A stretch of 64,000 nucleotides of DNA from Pseudobutyrivibrio sp. ACV-2 (GCF_900107545.1 NZ_FNQZ01000006.1:124001-188000); one strand, 5' to 3'; counted from the stretch's first letter, positions 8,451-17,432 are shown. The notes: generated from the sequence alone by a model not told the origin. A program made the numbers and translations.

Positions 8451-8495
8451 ACTTCCACTGGAGAGAAGAAGTACCGCTTTAGCGGTGGCCAAAAT
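8451..8495. repeat. Degenerate REP-like repeat
   Basis: CTTCCACTGGAGAGAAG followed by the small palindrome ACCGCTTTAGCGGT. The layout mimics the CTTCCCC...GGAAGG plus second hairpin design of the other repeats, but the GATGAGG end is missing. Confidence 0.4.
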
Positions 8496-8530
8496 GCGAG
8501 GTTTTCATATATAGAAAAGAGGTAAAGCGT

Positions 8531-9028
8531 ATGGCATATTTTACAAGAAGCAAGATGTTAACAATGGTATTAGAGCTTTACACAGCCAGCCACAGATTTG
8601 AAGCAGGAGGCACAGGAAACGACGCAGCAGATCTTAGAATCCTGATAGGATGCCAACAGAAAGCTTTAGTATTAGGTGAGTACCTCGAATCAATGGGAAT
8701 GGATTATTCGGAAATCGTTGAAAAGTTTGAAAACTACTGCAATATGATTTACGATATAAGTGAAAACTTAAGTGACACACAGTTAGTAATGGATAGAACA
8801 GAGAGCATCCAATGGAAGCTCAGTGAAATCCTCCAAGACATTGAAAATAAAATAGTAGAAATTAGAAATATTGATATTTACGACTTTAGAGGACTTGTAA
8901 CAGCACCTGGAGAAAAGGCAATAGTCAGCAGAGAGATAAATCGATTGATTGATGATTGCTTAGGCAAGGTCGAAGGACTTATCGAAGGAGAGGAAATCTA
9001 CAGACCACTTATCGTTGGATCATATTAA
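8531..9028 (+). CDS. Uncharacterised small flagellar-locus protein
   Basis: A 165-residue soluble, acidic, mostly helical protein that I cannot assign. It has no signal peptide and no membrane segment. The N-terminal part (residues 7-20, L-T-M-V-L-E-L-Y-T-A-S-H-R-F) and middle helices suggest a compact bundle; residues ~110-135 contain the segment D-I-Y-D-F-R-G-L. It sits alone between flagellin and a glycosyltransferase, with a GAGGTAAAG ribosome binding site and a terminator just after it. A role as a flagellin or glycosylation accessory factor is possible by position only. Confidence 0.6.
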   Translation: MAYFTRSKMLTMVLELYTASHRFEAGGTGNDAADLRILIGCQQKALVLGEYLESMGMDYSEIVEKFENYCNMIYDISENLSDTQLVMDRTESIQWKLSEILQDIENKIVEIRNIDIYDFRGLVTAPGEKAIVSREINRLIDDCLGKVEGLIEGEEIYRPLIVGSY

Positions 9029-9039
9029 AGGAAAAAAAT

Positions 9040-9065
9040 AAGGCTCGTCACCAGACGAGCCTTTT
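9040..9065 (+). terminator. Intrinsic terminator
   Basis: Stem AAGGCTCGTC / GACGAGCCTT (9040-9049 with 9054-9063), loop ACCA, short T run. It closes the small gene at 8531-9028. Confidence 0.85.
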
Positions 9066-9091
9066 AAAATATAAAGGGGAGAGGGCTTACC

Positions 9092-10957
9092 ATGAACACA
9101 AAACCAAAAACCAAACTGCTCACAATCGGTCTTATTTGTTGTGGCAGAGCCGAGACAACCGAGCGATGCCTGAAATCATTGATGCCACTTCGCGAGGCGA
9201 TTGATTCTGAAATCCAAGTAGTGGACACTGGCTGCTCACCTGAGACAAGGGCAATAGTAGAAAAATATGCTGATGAGGTTTTTGATTTTAAATGGATTAA
9301 CGATTTTGCTGCAGCCCGCAATTTCCAACTGGATCAGGCCAATGGCAAGATGTTCATATATCTTGATGACGACGAATTTTTCTTAGACTGCAAATTTGCT
9401 ATAGATTTCTTCAAGCAGCCTGACTGCACGTCTTACAACTTAGGAGGTTACTATCAGCGCAATTATCTCAACTGGGACGCCAGCGAATATCAGGATGTTG
9501 AAGTAACCAGAATGTGTACCGTCACACCGGAAACACATTTTGTGGGAAAGGTTCACGAGTACATCGAGCCGGCATTCGGAAACACGATATTTTTGGATCT
9601 CAGGGCAGGACATTTTGGATATCTTTTTGATAGCTACGAGGATAATGAAGCAAGATCCCTTAGAAACATTCCATTACTTTTGGATATGATGGAGGAGCAG
9701 CCGAAAAACCTCCGCTGGATTTATCAGCTGGTTCAGGAATATAGAAGTATAGATAAATATGATGAGCTCATAAAATATTGTGAATCTGGAATTAAACAGA
9801 CATACGAAAGCACCGATAACGATGCAATAAGATATAGAGGAACCTTTATAGTAGGCCTAGGAATAGGCTACGCTGAGACAAAACAAAATGACAAATTACT
9901 AGAGCTCTACAGAAAGTATAAAGAGTCCAAGGATCTTATGGAGGTGGCAAGAGCAAAACTTGGAATTTACGCCTCCAGAGCCATGTTTATGAGAGAACTT
10001 GATGATGAATGTGTAGAAACCTGCAACTATTACTTAGCCGTAATGAAGCGCTATAAGGATGACAGAGGCATGGTATTCATCCAGGGAGGCATATTCATCA
10101 ATGATATTTTTGAAGACTACAATGTAAATTCCATTTACGCATACCTTATGGCATGCGCCATGAAAAAAGATGATTTCGGTCCGGTAGTTCACTATTACCG
10201 CAGGATTGCCTGGGCATCGCCTGTGGTTCGCATCAATCGTGGTTTTCTGATTATACTTTTAAAAAAGGCAGCCCAGTACGGTGGCAAAAAAGAGATAAGA
10301 GATGTGCTAGGCAAATTTTTTGTGCGCCCAGGTCTTAGAGATGTAATCGAAAATGAGATTAATCTAAGCTGTAGCGCAATGAACAATGAGCAGCTTAAAA
10401 ATATTAAAGCAGGATTCAAGGGAACAAAGGGTGAGAAGGAAATGAATTATTTCCTGGACATCAGAATTCTGGAAAATGACCTTGCTATAAAAGAAGATTA
10501 TGGTAGCTTCAGAGAAATACTAGAGCTGGCCATGAAATATTCCGATTTGACAAAGGCGTGGAGAGAATATCATTTGGAGTGGATGGAGCCAAAGGCTGAC
10601 CCAAACAAGGATTGTATTGAATACATCCTTGGAATATCCTTTAGACGATTTTATGACAGCATTGATACCGATCCAAAACATGCACTGACAATCCTAAAGG
10701 ATTCATTAGGACTTAGAGTGAAAATGGACCAATTTATTCAGCAGCTTTCTACTTTCTATGTGGAATATAGAAAAGTTGTAGATGCAAAAATGGCAAACCC
10801 AGAGAAATTCCAGGAGATGTACAACTTGGAAGAAGCCCTGCTCAAACAAATCGAAAGCCTGGATGCAGCAGGCCAATCCGACCAAGCCCTGGCCACCTAC
10901 CAACAACTGGTAGAAATCCTACGTAACACCTACGGCGTAGACTCCCTACACGTCTAA
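9092..10957 (+). CDS. GT2-type glycosyltransferase fused to a TPR-like helical domain
   Basis: Residues ~10-120 are a GT-A fold family 2 domain: start L-L-T-I-G-L-I-C-C-G-R-A-E, then I-Q-V-V-D-T-G-C-S and the metal/sugar-nucleotide site Y-L-D-D-D-E near residue 90. Residues ~200-600 are a long helical region with TPR-like spacing. This layout (GT2 plus repeats) is seen in glycosyltransferases that modify proteins or cell surface polymers. Its place right after flagellin makes it a candidate flagellin glycosyltransferase; that is inference. Ribosome binding site GGGGAGAGGG. The last ~40 codons switch to C- and A-ending codons (about 22 of 24 pyrimidine-ending codons end in C by my count), unlike the body of the gene. 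Confidence 0.8.
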   Translation: MNTKPKTKLLTIGLICCGRAETTERCLKSLMPLREAIDSEIQVVDTGCSPETRAIVEKYADEVFDFKWINDFAAARNFQLDQANGKMFIYLDDDEFFLDCKFAIDFFKQPDCTSYNLGGYYQRNYLNWDASEYQDVEVTRMCTVTPETHFVGKVHEYIEPAFGNTIFLDLRAGHFGYLFDSYEDNEARSLRNIPLLLDMMEEQPKNLRWIYQLVQEYRSIDKYDELIKYCESGIKQTYESTDNDAIRYRGTFIVGLGIGYAETKQNDKLLELYRKYKESKDLMEVARAKLGIYASRAMFMRELDDECVETCNYYLAVMKRYKDDRGMVFIQGGIFINDIFEDYNVNSIYAYLMACAMKKDDFGPVVHYYRRIAWASPVVRINRGFLIILLKKAAQYGGKKEIRDVLGKFFVRPGLRDVIENEINLSCSAMNNEQLKNIKAGFKGTKGEKEMNYFLDIRILENDLAIKEDYGSFREILELAMKYSDLTKAWREYHLEWMEPKADPNKDCIEYILGISFRRFYDSIDTDPKHALTILKDSLGLRVKMDQFIQQLSTFYVEYRKVVDAKMANPEKFQEMYNLEEALLKQIESLDAAGQSDQALATYQQLVEILRNTYGVDSLHV

Positions 10958-10958
10958 A

Positions 10959-11005
10959 AGGCTTCCCCTCAGTGGGAACCTGTCAGCTTGTTGACTGATG
11001 AGTGG
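10959..11005. repeat. REP-like repeat
   Basis: GGCTTCCCCTCAGTGGGAAC, GTCAGCTTGTTGAC and TGATGAGTGG, in the same order as the other copies but less perfectly paired. Confidence 0.7.
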
Positions 11006-11016
11006 TCAAACCCAAA

Positions 11017-11072
11017 GGCTTCCCCCTGGGGGGAAGCTGTCACCTTCAGGTGACTGATGAGGGGTGTACCTA
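11017..11072. repeat. REP-like repeat, second copy in tandem
   Basis: GGCTTCCCCCTGGGGGGAAG, then GTCACCTTCAGGTGAC and TGATGAGGGG. It follows the copy at 10959 by about 12 bp in the same orientation. The rest of the gap to 11155 is A/C-rich with no other feature that I can see. Confidence 0.8.
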
Positions 11073-11155
11073 AAGTCGACCCTCAAAACAAAAATAATTA
11101 ATCATTGAAGAATACTTACCCACCAACACACCACAGCATACACTAAAAACACCCA

Positions 11156-12319
11156 ATGAAAAAAATCCTAATGTACCGCTGGAAAGCGTACAACTATCTA
11201 GACATAAAGTTCACATTCGAAAAGCTGGGCTACGAAGTAGAGGAAGTCTACCAGGAACTTTTGAATTATGATGTAGATGAAGCCTTCGCCGAGAAATTAA
11301 AGGGCATGATTTTATCTGAAACCTATGACTTTTTATTTACAGTCAACTATTTCCCACTAATATCAAATGTTTGTGAGGAATGTGGTCTTTTGTATGTGTG
11401 TTGGAGCTGCGATAATCCACTGATATCTCTCTATCACAGGTCAGTTTTCAACAGTGTTAACAGGATTTTCCTTTTTGATTTAACAAATGTGGAAGAATTT
11501 AAGGGAATGGGAGCAGACCATATCTACCATCTGCCTTTAGCAGTAGATTGTGATAGGACCATGCATCTATTTTCACATTCAAAGGATTTGGATGACTACA
11601 AAAACGAAATCAGCTTTGTAGGTTCACTCTATGAGAAGAATTCCTACGACAAGATGGAATATACATTACCGGATTATCTAAAGGGCTATTTTGAGGCAAC
11701 CATGGAAGCCCAAAAGGATTTGCAGGGAGTGAACATTGTAGACAGGATGCTTACTCCAGAGATTTTGATGGAGCTTGAAACATATTTTGAGCTGGATAAA
11801 TCAGAGGACTCCCTTTCAGATTTGAATCTGATATTTTCAGTTACAGCCTTAGGCTTTAAAATCGCTCAAAAACAGAGGAGAAGCATACTTATAGAGCTCT
11901 CAAAACATCACAATGTCAGCCTTTATTCAAACAATGAAACCAGAGATTTAATTCGGGTAAATAATAGGGGAAGCGTTGACTACTGGGAAGAAATGCCAAA
12001 GGTTTTTGCTGGTTCAAAAATAAATTTAAACATTACCATACCTAACATAAAAAGCGGGATACCTCTTAGGGTATATGATATTTTAGGAGCCGGTGGTTTT
12101 TGCATCACCAATTTCCAGGCCGAACTTCCAATGTTCTTTGAAAACGGCAAGCACATGGTATGGTACTACAATGAAAGAGATTTATTTGAAAAAGTAGATT
12201 ATTATCTATCACATGACGAAGAAAGAAATAGAATCGCTCAGGCCGGATATGATTATGTAAAGTCACATTGTTCATACGAACAAAGAGTAAATGAAATGCT
12301 TGATATAATCAAAATATAA
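11156..12319 (+). CDS. CgeB/YkvP-like glycosyltransferase
   Basis: A 387-residue cytoplasmic protein. The C-terminal ~140 residues (G-I-P-L-R-V-Y-D-I-L-G-A-G-G-F-C-I-T-N, then H-M-V-W-Y-Y-N and the terminal S-Y-E-Q-R-V-N-E) match the CgeB / 'glycosyl transferase family 1, spore-protein YkvP' family, with the D-x-L-x-x-G nucleotide-sugar site. The N-terminus (MKKILMYRWKAYNY) has a divergent GT-B first domain. Proteins of this family act in flagellin and spore surface glycosylation in clostridia; the flagellar neighbours support a similar role here. No good ribosome binding site is visible, as the leader is A/C-rich. Confidence 0.75.
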   Translation: MKKILMYRWKAYNYLDIKFTFEKLGYEVEEVYQELLNYDVDEAFAEKLKGMILSETYDFLFTVNYFPLISNVCEECGLLYVCWSCDNPLISLYHRSVFNSVNRIFLFDLTNVEEFKGMGADHIYHLPLAVDCDRTMHLFSHSKDLDDYKNEISFVGSLYEKNSYDKMEYTLPDYLKGYFEATMEAQKDLQGVNIVDRMLTPEILMELETYFELDKSEDSLSDLNLIFSVTALGFKIAQKQRRSILIELSKHHNVSLYSNNETRDLIRVNNRGSVDYWEEMPKVFAGSKINLNITIPNIKSGIPLRVYDILGAGGFCITNFQAELPMFFENGKHMVWYYNERDLFEKVDYYLSHDEERNRIAQAGYDYVKSHCSYEQRVNEMLDIIKI

Positions 12320-12380
12320 AGCCATTTCATGGCAACTACATATATGATAATTGTCAGATAACATTACTAAATATAGCGTG

Positions 12381-12409
12381 TTTACAAAATTTATTATATA
12401 TGATATTAT
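12381..12409 (+). promoter_or_regulatory. Sigma-A-type promoter for the FliD-like gene
   Basis: TTTACA at 12381-12386, 17-bp spacer, TATTAT at 12404-12409; about 90 bp before the start codon at 12499. Confidence 0.6.
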
Positions 12410-12498
12410 GATAATAAGTAAAAGTGTAATTTTATGTCCTTGGTATGTTAAGGCATATCGAGGGCTGGGAAAACAAAAAAGAAAGGAGGGGATGTCTT

Positions 12499-13773
12499 AT
12501 GGCACGCATTGATGCAGTATACGATTATTTTATGACGACCTATGGTAGAGACATAGGATCACGTTACGAATCCCATAAGAAAAGCGAGCTTCGAGACACA
12601 TACAACAAAATAGTCAAAACCAATAAAGACTCTCCTCTATACAAGATAAAAGATACTGAAGACATAGGACAGTTCGCAATTGATATCAAAGAACATGCAA
12701 ACTCTATGAGTCTTTCGGTATCTAACCTTTCAGCAGCCGGTGACGATATTGAAGCCATCCTTTCAAAACGCATAGCTTCTTCTTCAGACACAGATTCTGT
12801 AGAAGCTACCTATGTTGGCAATGGTGAAGATGATGCCGATGGTTTCAGCATCGAAGTAGAGTCTTTGGCTACACCACAGATTAATACAGGCAAATTTTTA
12901 GACAAAGATGGCCGTGATTTTGAAGAAGGTCAGTATTCGTTTGATTTGGATATCAGGAATCATTCCTACGAATTCCAGTTCAACGTAAACGACGGAGAGG
13001 ACAACCTTGTCGTTCAAAACAAAATTGTCCGCCTGCTTAATACATCTGATATAGGGCTTGGTGCTCAATTGATTTCAAATAGGGTTGGGCAAAATGCAAT
13101 CCAGATAGTATCAAAGGCAACAGGCGTTTCCGAAGATGAGAATGTTTTATTCAATATCTCATCTAATATTTCGCGCCATGAACTGCAGACACTTGGCATC
13201 GACAGAGTTACCCAGATGCCTAGCAACTCCAACTTCAAGCTAAACGGAACTGCTCACCAGTCACTATCGAACAACTTCACCGTAAACAAAGCCTATGAAC
13301 TTGTACTTAAGGCTCCTTCAAATGGCGAGGTGCAGATTGGCCTTAAAAATGATGCAGAAGCTTTAACCGATGGCGTTCAGCAGCTTTTGGATAGCTACAA
13401 TGGCATGATTAATGTGAGTCTTCGATACAATGGAGTTCACCAGAATCGTACTTTATTTAACGAGATTTCATCGATTGCCAAGGGAATGAGAGAGAGTTTA
13501 GCCTTTGCAGGAATACTCATTGATGGAGTAGGCCATTTAGAATTGGATGAGGATCGTCTTTCAGAAGTGATAAACAGTGAGGACAAAGCTCATGCGTTTA
13601 GCACTCTGAATCAATTAAAGGCCGCCATTAGCAAGGCAGCCACTAAAGCATCTATTAATCCAATGGCCTATGTAGATAAGTCCATTGTAGAATACAAAAA
13701 TCCAGGAAAGACTTTGACAGCACCATATGCCACAAGCCAATATTCCGGAATGATGGTAAACTACGGATTATAA
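12499..13773 (+). CDS. FliD-like protein lacking the canonical N-terminal segment
   Basis: I chose the ATG at 12499 because of the strong AAAGGAGGGG site just upstream; an upstream in-frame start at 12445 lacks one. The 424-residue product resembles the middle and C-terminal part of FliD: a β-rich region near residues 95-135 (F-S-I-E-V-E-S-L-A-T-P-Q), then D-G-V-Q-Q-L-L-D-S-Y-N-G-M-I-N near residue 300, which corresponds to the FliD C-terminal helix pair. The first ~90 residues are different from the FliD start (no S-G-L-x-S-G-L-D). It could be a second cap, a hook or filament accessory, or a secreted FliD relative with another role. It has its own sigma-A-like promoter, unlike the sigma-D-driven fliD. 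A convergent gene starts 9 bp after its stop. Confidence 0.65.
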   Translation: MARIDAVYDYFMTTYGRDIGSRYESHKKSELRDTYNKIVKTNKDSPLYKIKDTEDIGQFAIDIKEHANSMSLSVSNLSAAGDDIEAILSKRIASSSDTDSVEATYVGNGEDDADGFSIEVESLATPQINTGKFLDKDGRDFEEGQYSFDLDIRNHSYEFQFNVNDGEDNLVVQNKIVRLLNTSDIGLGAQLISNRVGQNAIQIVSKATGVSEDENVLFNISSNISRHELQTLGIDRVTQMPSNSNFKLNGTAHQSLSNNFTVNKAYELVLKAPSNGEVQIGLKNDAEALTDGVQQLLDSYNGMINVSLRYNGVHQNRTLFNEISSIAKGMRESLAFAGILIDGVGHLELDEDRLSEVINSEDKAHAFSTLNQLKAAISKAATKASINPMAYVDKSIVEYKNPGKTLTAPYATSQYSGMMVNYGL

Positions 13774-13782
13774 TTAAGACGG

Positions 13783-14814
13783 TTAAATTAAATTTTTATA
13801 GATGCTAAGCATCTGATTACAATATTTATCAAGATTATCAAACTCTGCAGCGCGGTTTCGTGCTGCAGTTGTTTTTTGTCCGTAAATATTTTTATCGGTT
13901 AAAAGTTCTGTGATTGCAGCAGAGTAAGTAGCAGTGTCACTACAGATGTAGCCGCAATCTTCATTAATAATATCTGAAAGCCCCCCCACACCTGAACACA
14001 CAACAGGCTTTCCAAGGGACATAGCCTCCAAAGCAACCAGGCCAAAGCCCTCGAAAATAGAAGGCATGAGGACCAGCTTGGTTGAGTTCATAAAGGTATA
14101 AACATTATCCTTGAAACCTTCGAATACAACATTAAGTCCATGGGTGGCAGCATATTCCTTACATTCCTCCAAAAGCTCCCCGTTACCAATCATCCTGAAG
14201 GTAAGCTGATTGTGGTCAGGTAATGCTTCAAAAATCTTGATGGCACCAAGTGGGTTTTTAGCTGGATTAAATCTGCCTACATAAAGTATATCTGATGAAT
14301 CTGAAACGCCTTCTCTAGCAGCATTTAAGACTTGTTCCACTGAAAATGGATTGCCAAGTGTTGTGATAGGACATTTGATTTTATCACTATATACATATTC
14401 ACGGCTAACGGCATCAGATACAGTGATAATCTCACTGAACCATCTGCTGGCAATATAATATGAAATTGAATTAGGGTGAAAAGAATTCTTTAACCAAAGA
14501 GGATTGCAGTGAATGTGAGAAATAACAGGAACACGCCCCTTTAGAGCATATCCACATAGAACACTGGCTGTAAAATCGTGAGCATGAACCGCAGTTGGTT
14601 TAAGCTCATTAACAGCTTTTTTAATTTCAGAAACAGTGATTTTATCTACACCACGGTAGTTTTCATACAAGCCAATAGAACGAAGCTTGTCTTCGATAGG
14701 ACCGTGAGGAGCCATATAGACAAAATCCTCACGGTCTGAAAGACCTTTGATAATCTGGCACACTACATTTTCAGCACCAGAATAAATGTTAGATTTGATA
14801 ACGTGTAGTATCAT
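13783..14814 (-). CDS. GT4 family glycosyltransferase
   Basis: A 343-residue GT-B glycosyltransferase of family 4 type, transferring a sugar from a nucleotide donor with retention. The start MILHVIKSNIYSGAENVVCQII is nearly the same as that of the gene at 31235, so the two are paralogues. The C-terminal E-G-F-G-L-V-A-L-E-A-M-S-L-G-K-P-V-V carries the E-x7-E donor site typical of GT4. It is read right after the lipoprotein gene (3 bp apart), so both probably form one minus-strand transcript. The acceptor cannot be told from the sequence. Confidence 0.85.
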   Translation of the reverse strand: MILHVIKSNIYSGAENVVCQIIKGLSDREDFVYMAPHGPIEDKLRSIGLYENYRGVDKITVSEIKKAVNELKPTAVHAHDFTASVLCGYALKGRVPVISHIHCNPLWLKNSFHPNSISYYIASRWFSEIITVSDAVSREYVYSDKIKCPITTLGNPFSVEQVLNAAREGVSDSSDILYVGRFNPAKNPLGAIKIFEALPDHNQLTFRMIGNGELLEECKEYAATHGLNVVFEGFKDNVYTFMNSTKLVLMPSIFEGFGLVALEAMSLGKPVVCSGVGGLSDIINEDCGYICSDTATYSAAITELLTDKNIYGQKTTAARNRAAEFDNLDKYCNQMLSIYKNLI

Positions 14815-14817
14815 AGA

Positions 14818-16164
14818 TTATTCTTCCTCGCTTGGAACGTATCTGGTAGTGGTACTTCCGTATTCGTAGGTTTCAAGGAAATTAGAAATCTCGTTGAAAG
14901 ACTTTGGAAACTCCTTGCCTAGCTTTTCTGCGATTTCTCCATTGTAGAGTTTTACAGCATCGTCAGAATCTATACTGCCGATTTTAATGGTTTTAATATC
15001 ATCGCCATTGAATACTTTCACAGCTTTTTTTCCGGCACTGTATCCGCTTATATAAGGGTCAGAAAAAAGTGTAACAAGTGCATTTTCACCGATTGTGGTA
15101 TCACCTGCAACTATTGTAACGGAAGCTTCTGTGGCTATATTTCCGATAGTTTCCATCTGGTCTGTAAGAAGACTTCCAAAAGGAATGTAAATAGCTGAGC
15201 ACTCTGTGCATATTTCCTTCATAAGGTCTTCAAGTGTTACAGTAATATCTTCCTCGGAGTCACTTACTTCTGTAGTAGTTTCATCTTCTGAATCTGATTC
15301 TTCAGGAGTAGTAGGAAGAACCTTGCCACCCTGCCAGAAACTTGAAATCAAAGCAGTGCGGGTAGAGGATGTGGAGTTAAGACCTAAAACTGTATCCTCT
15401 CCCAAAGCAACAACATCGTTATCTACGCCCTGTTTTGCGGAGAAAGCTACGTATTTGCTTGGTGTAAGAGCTGTTGACTTTTCACTTATATCAGCCACTG
15501 TGGAAGTATTTGTGGCTGGAATAGCGTATTCCTTCCATGGAATACCTGCCTGGTCTAGGTAAGCTTCAAATATTTCATTTTGATAAATTGCATCGGTATC
15601 TTCTGGTGAAAATAGAATACCCACAGTCTGTAAATCGTCTGTGGCTTCAATCATAAGGGAAACCTGCTCCACAATGCTTGGCTTAGAGCTGATACCAGTG
15701 ATGTTTCTGCCTGTGGTTTTATCCCAGGATTTACCATTGAGACTGGCGATTCTAAGGGTTCCTTTGAAATCAACTATACCAGTTGCAATGATTGGAATAA
15801 TATCAGTCTGGTCGCTGGCAGATAAAAGTGTAGGTTTGCCGGTAGTGAAAATCATATCTGGAGATTTTGCTATCGCAGAAGATGCTATCATGTCAGCGGA
15901 TTTCTCTTCAGAAACTGTTTTGGTTGTGATGTTGATATGCTCAGCACCCATGTAGTCTTCAAGGGCATCGGAAAATCCTTGAAGAAGAACTTTGTCGTAG
16001 GTATTGTCTTCTGATAAAAGTGCTGTTATATTATAGCGATATGAATCCTCAACGGATTCGTCTTTTACCTCACTAATGGGCTGTTCACTATCTTTTTTGC
16101 CGCAGCTTACCATAGCAAAGGCCATAGATGCAGCCAAAATCAAACTTAAAAATCTTTTTTTCAT
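14818..16164 (-). CDS. ABC-transporter-type substrate-binding lipoprotein
   Basis: The first ~21 residues (MKKRFLSLILAASMAFAMVSC) are a lipoprotein signal with a lipobox A-M-V-S-C; Cys21 would carry the lipid. The rest (to 448) looks like the ABC_sub_bind / TrpX-type periplasmic binding fold: ...D-M-I-F-T-T-G-K-P-T-L and V-G-I-L-F-S-P-E-D. Residues ~290-312 are a very acidic Ser/Asp/Glu/Thr stretch, an insert of a likely flexible type. No permease or ATPase gene is next to it; instead it is paired with a glycosyltransferase, which is unusual. The substrate is unknown. Confidence 0.75.
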   Translation of the reverse strand: MKKRFLSLILAASMAFAMVSCGKKDSEQPISEVKDESVEDSYRYNITALLSEDNTYDKVLLQGFSDALEDYMGAEHINITTKTVSEEKSADMIASSAIAKSPDMIFTTGKPTLLSASDQTDIIPIIATGIVDFKGTLRIASLNGKSWDKTTGRNITGISSKPSIVEQVSLMIEATDDLQTVGILFSPEDTDAIYQNEIFEAYLDQAGIPWKEYAIPATNTSTVADISEKSTALTPSKYVAFSAKQGVDNDVVALGEDTVLGLNSTSSTRTALISSFWQGGKVLPTTPEESDSEDETTTEVSDSEEDITVTLEDLMKEICTECSAIYIPFGSLLTDQMETIGNIATEASVTIVAGDTTIGENALVTLFSDPYISGYSAGKKAVKVFNGDDIKTIKIGSIDSDDAVKLYNGEIAEKLGKEFPKSFNEISNFLETYEYGSTTTRYVPSEEE

Positions 16165-16188
16165 ATTTAAATCCTTTATCTATATCTG

Positions 16189-16220
16189 CTAATAGAAAGG
16201 GCGCACCCTTCGGCTATTAG
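16189..16220. promoter_or_regulatory. Nested palindrome between divergent genes
   Basis: CTAATAG (16189-16195) pairs with CTATTAG (16214-16220), and inside it AAGGG pairs with CCCTT. It lies between the lipoprotein gene (minus) and comFC (plus), so it may be an operator or a leader hairpin. Nothing more specific can be said. Confidence 0.35.
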
Positions 16221-16268
16221 TGACTAAATTTTAAAGAGATTACCCCAATAAGTCAAATAGGAGTACAA

Positions 16269-17000
16269 ATGCATATATATAAAGAAATTATAGACCTAGC
16301 GATAGGAATATTGTATCCAAAACGTTGTGTGGCTTGTGACAAAGTTTTATTGAAAATAGAAAAAGATGTGGGATTTTGCAAGGAATGTCAGCCAAAAATC
16401 AGGCTAGTGGGTGATGGTGTATGTATGAAATGCGGTGCCCCCATAGAAGATACCCGTGTTGAATTCTGTAATACCTGCAAAACCTTCGAGCATTATTATG
16501 ATCAAAACAAGGGCATCTATGTGTATACCGGTGAGATGAAAAATGCCATGTACAGATTCAAATATTCAAATAGAAGATGTTATGGAAAGGTGTTTGCCAG
16601 GCATGCTGCAAGGATGTATGGTGGCTGGCTCAAGAAAAATGGAATAGAAGCTATAGTCCCAGTCCCAATGTATAAAGAAAAGGAAAAGATGCGTGGATAT
16701 AATCAGGCCAAGGTGTTTGGTAAAGCATTGAGCGATGCCACCGGCATTCCACTTGCAGGTGAAATTATCAGACGAGATAGCGACACGACAGTTATGAAAC
16801 AATTAAATAGCCTAAAAAGAAAGAAAAATCTGTTAAATGCTTTTAGTTTACAGAAAAATATTGTACAATTTAGAAAAGTACTTATAGTTGATGATATTTA
16901 TACAACAGGGACAACGATGGACGAAGTTACTAAAGTGCTTAAAGAAGGGGGAATACAAAGGGTATATGGCATAAGTATCTGTATCGGAAAGGTACAGTAA
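16269..17000 (+). CDS. comFC: ComF family phosphoribosyltransferase-like protein
   Basis: ComFC-type proteins are needed for DNA uptake and processing in competent Firmicutes. The N-terminal ~75 residues hold two Cys4-type zinc motifs (C-V-A-C...C-K-E-C and C-M-K-C...C-N-T-C). The C-terminal half is a type I phosphoribosyltransferase fold with the PRPP site V-L-I-V-D-D-I-Y-T-T-G-T-T near residue 206. Length 243 is normal. Ribosome binding site AGGAG. No comFA helicase gene is adjacent here. The flagellar yvyF-like gene follows by 17 bp, the same comF-yvyF order as in Bacillus subtilis. Confidence 0.88.
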   Translation: MHIYKEIIDLAIGILYPKRCVACDKVLLKIEKDVGFCKECQPKIRLVGDGVCMKCGAPIEDTRVEFCNTCKTFEHYYDQNKGIYVYTGEMKNAMYRFKYSNRRCYGKVFARHAARMYGGWLKKNGIEAIVPVPMYKEKEKMRGYNQAKVFGKALSDATGIPLAGEIIRRDSDTTVMKQLNSLKRKKNLLNAFSLQKNIVQFRKVLIVDDIYTTGTTMDEVTKVLKEGGIQRVYGISICIGKVQ

Positions 17001-17017
17001 TTTAGGAGGTATCATCT

Positions 17018-17425
17018 ATGGATGTACGTAATTGTAAGACTTGTGGAAGGTTGTTCAATTATTTAGGAGGACCAAATATTTGCCCATCATGCCGAGACGA
17101 GATGGAGACGAAATTCCAGAATGTAAAGGAATATATTCGCAATAATCCTCGTGCGTCCATGCAGGAGATTTCTGATGAAAATGAGGTTAGTACAAACCAG
17201 CTTCGTCAGTGGATTCGTGAGGAGAGACTGCAATTTACTGATGATTCCCCAATTGGAATTGATTGCGAGATTTGTGGAGCTACAATAAAAACTGGTAAAT
17301 ATTGCGATGCCTGCAAGAATAACACAGCAAATGCTCTCGCTAAATCTATCGAAAAGGAGCAGTTGCCTGAGCCACCAAAGCCAAAACAGAAGAGGGAAAA
17401 TGCAATGAGATTTTTGCAGAAATAA
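17018..17425 (+). CDS. yvyF: Flagellar operon protein, YvyF type
   Basis: A 135-residue protein with an N-terminal zinc ribbon (C-K-T-C at residues 6-9, C-P-S-C at ~24-27), a winged-helix-like middle (S-M-Q-E-I-S-D-E-N-E-V-S-T-N-Q-L-R-Q-W-I-R) and a C-terminal C-E-I-C...C-D-A-C pair. This is the TIGR03826-like 'flagellar operon protein' family found next to comF and flgM in Firmicutes; its function is not established. The helix-turn-helix look suggests a regulatory role. AGGAGG site upstream. An intrinsic terminator follows. Confidence 0.85.
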   Translation: MDVRNCKTCGRLFNYLGGPNICPSCRDEMETKFQNVKEYIRNNPRASMQEISDENEVSTNQLRQWIREERLQFTDDSPIGIDCEICGATIKTGKYCDACKNNTANALAKSIEKEQLPEPPKPKQKRENAMRFLQK

Positions 17426-17432
17426 AAATAGT

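Noticed and set aside
13774-13782. Terminator between the convergent genes at 13773 and 13783
   Set aside because: The gap is nine bases and no stem with a T run is visible.
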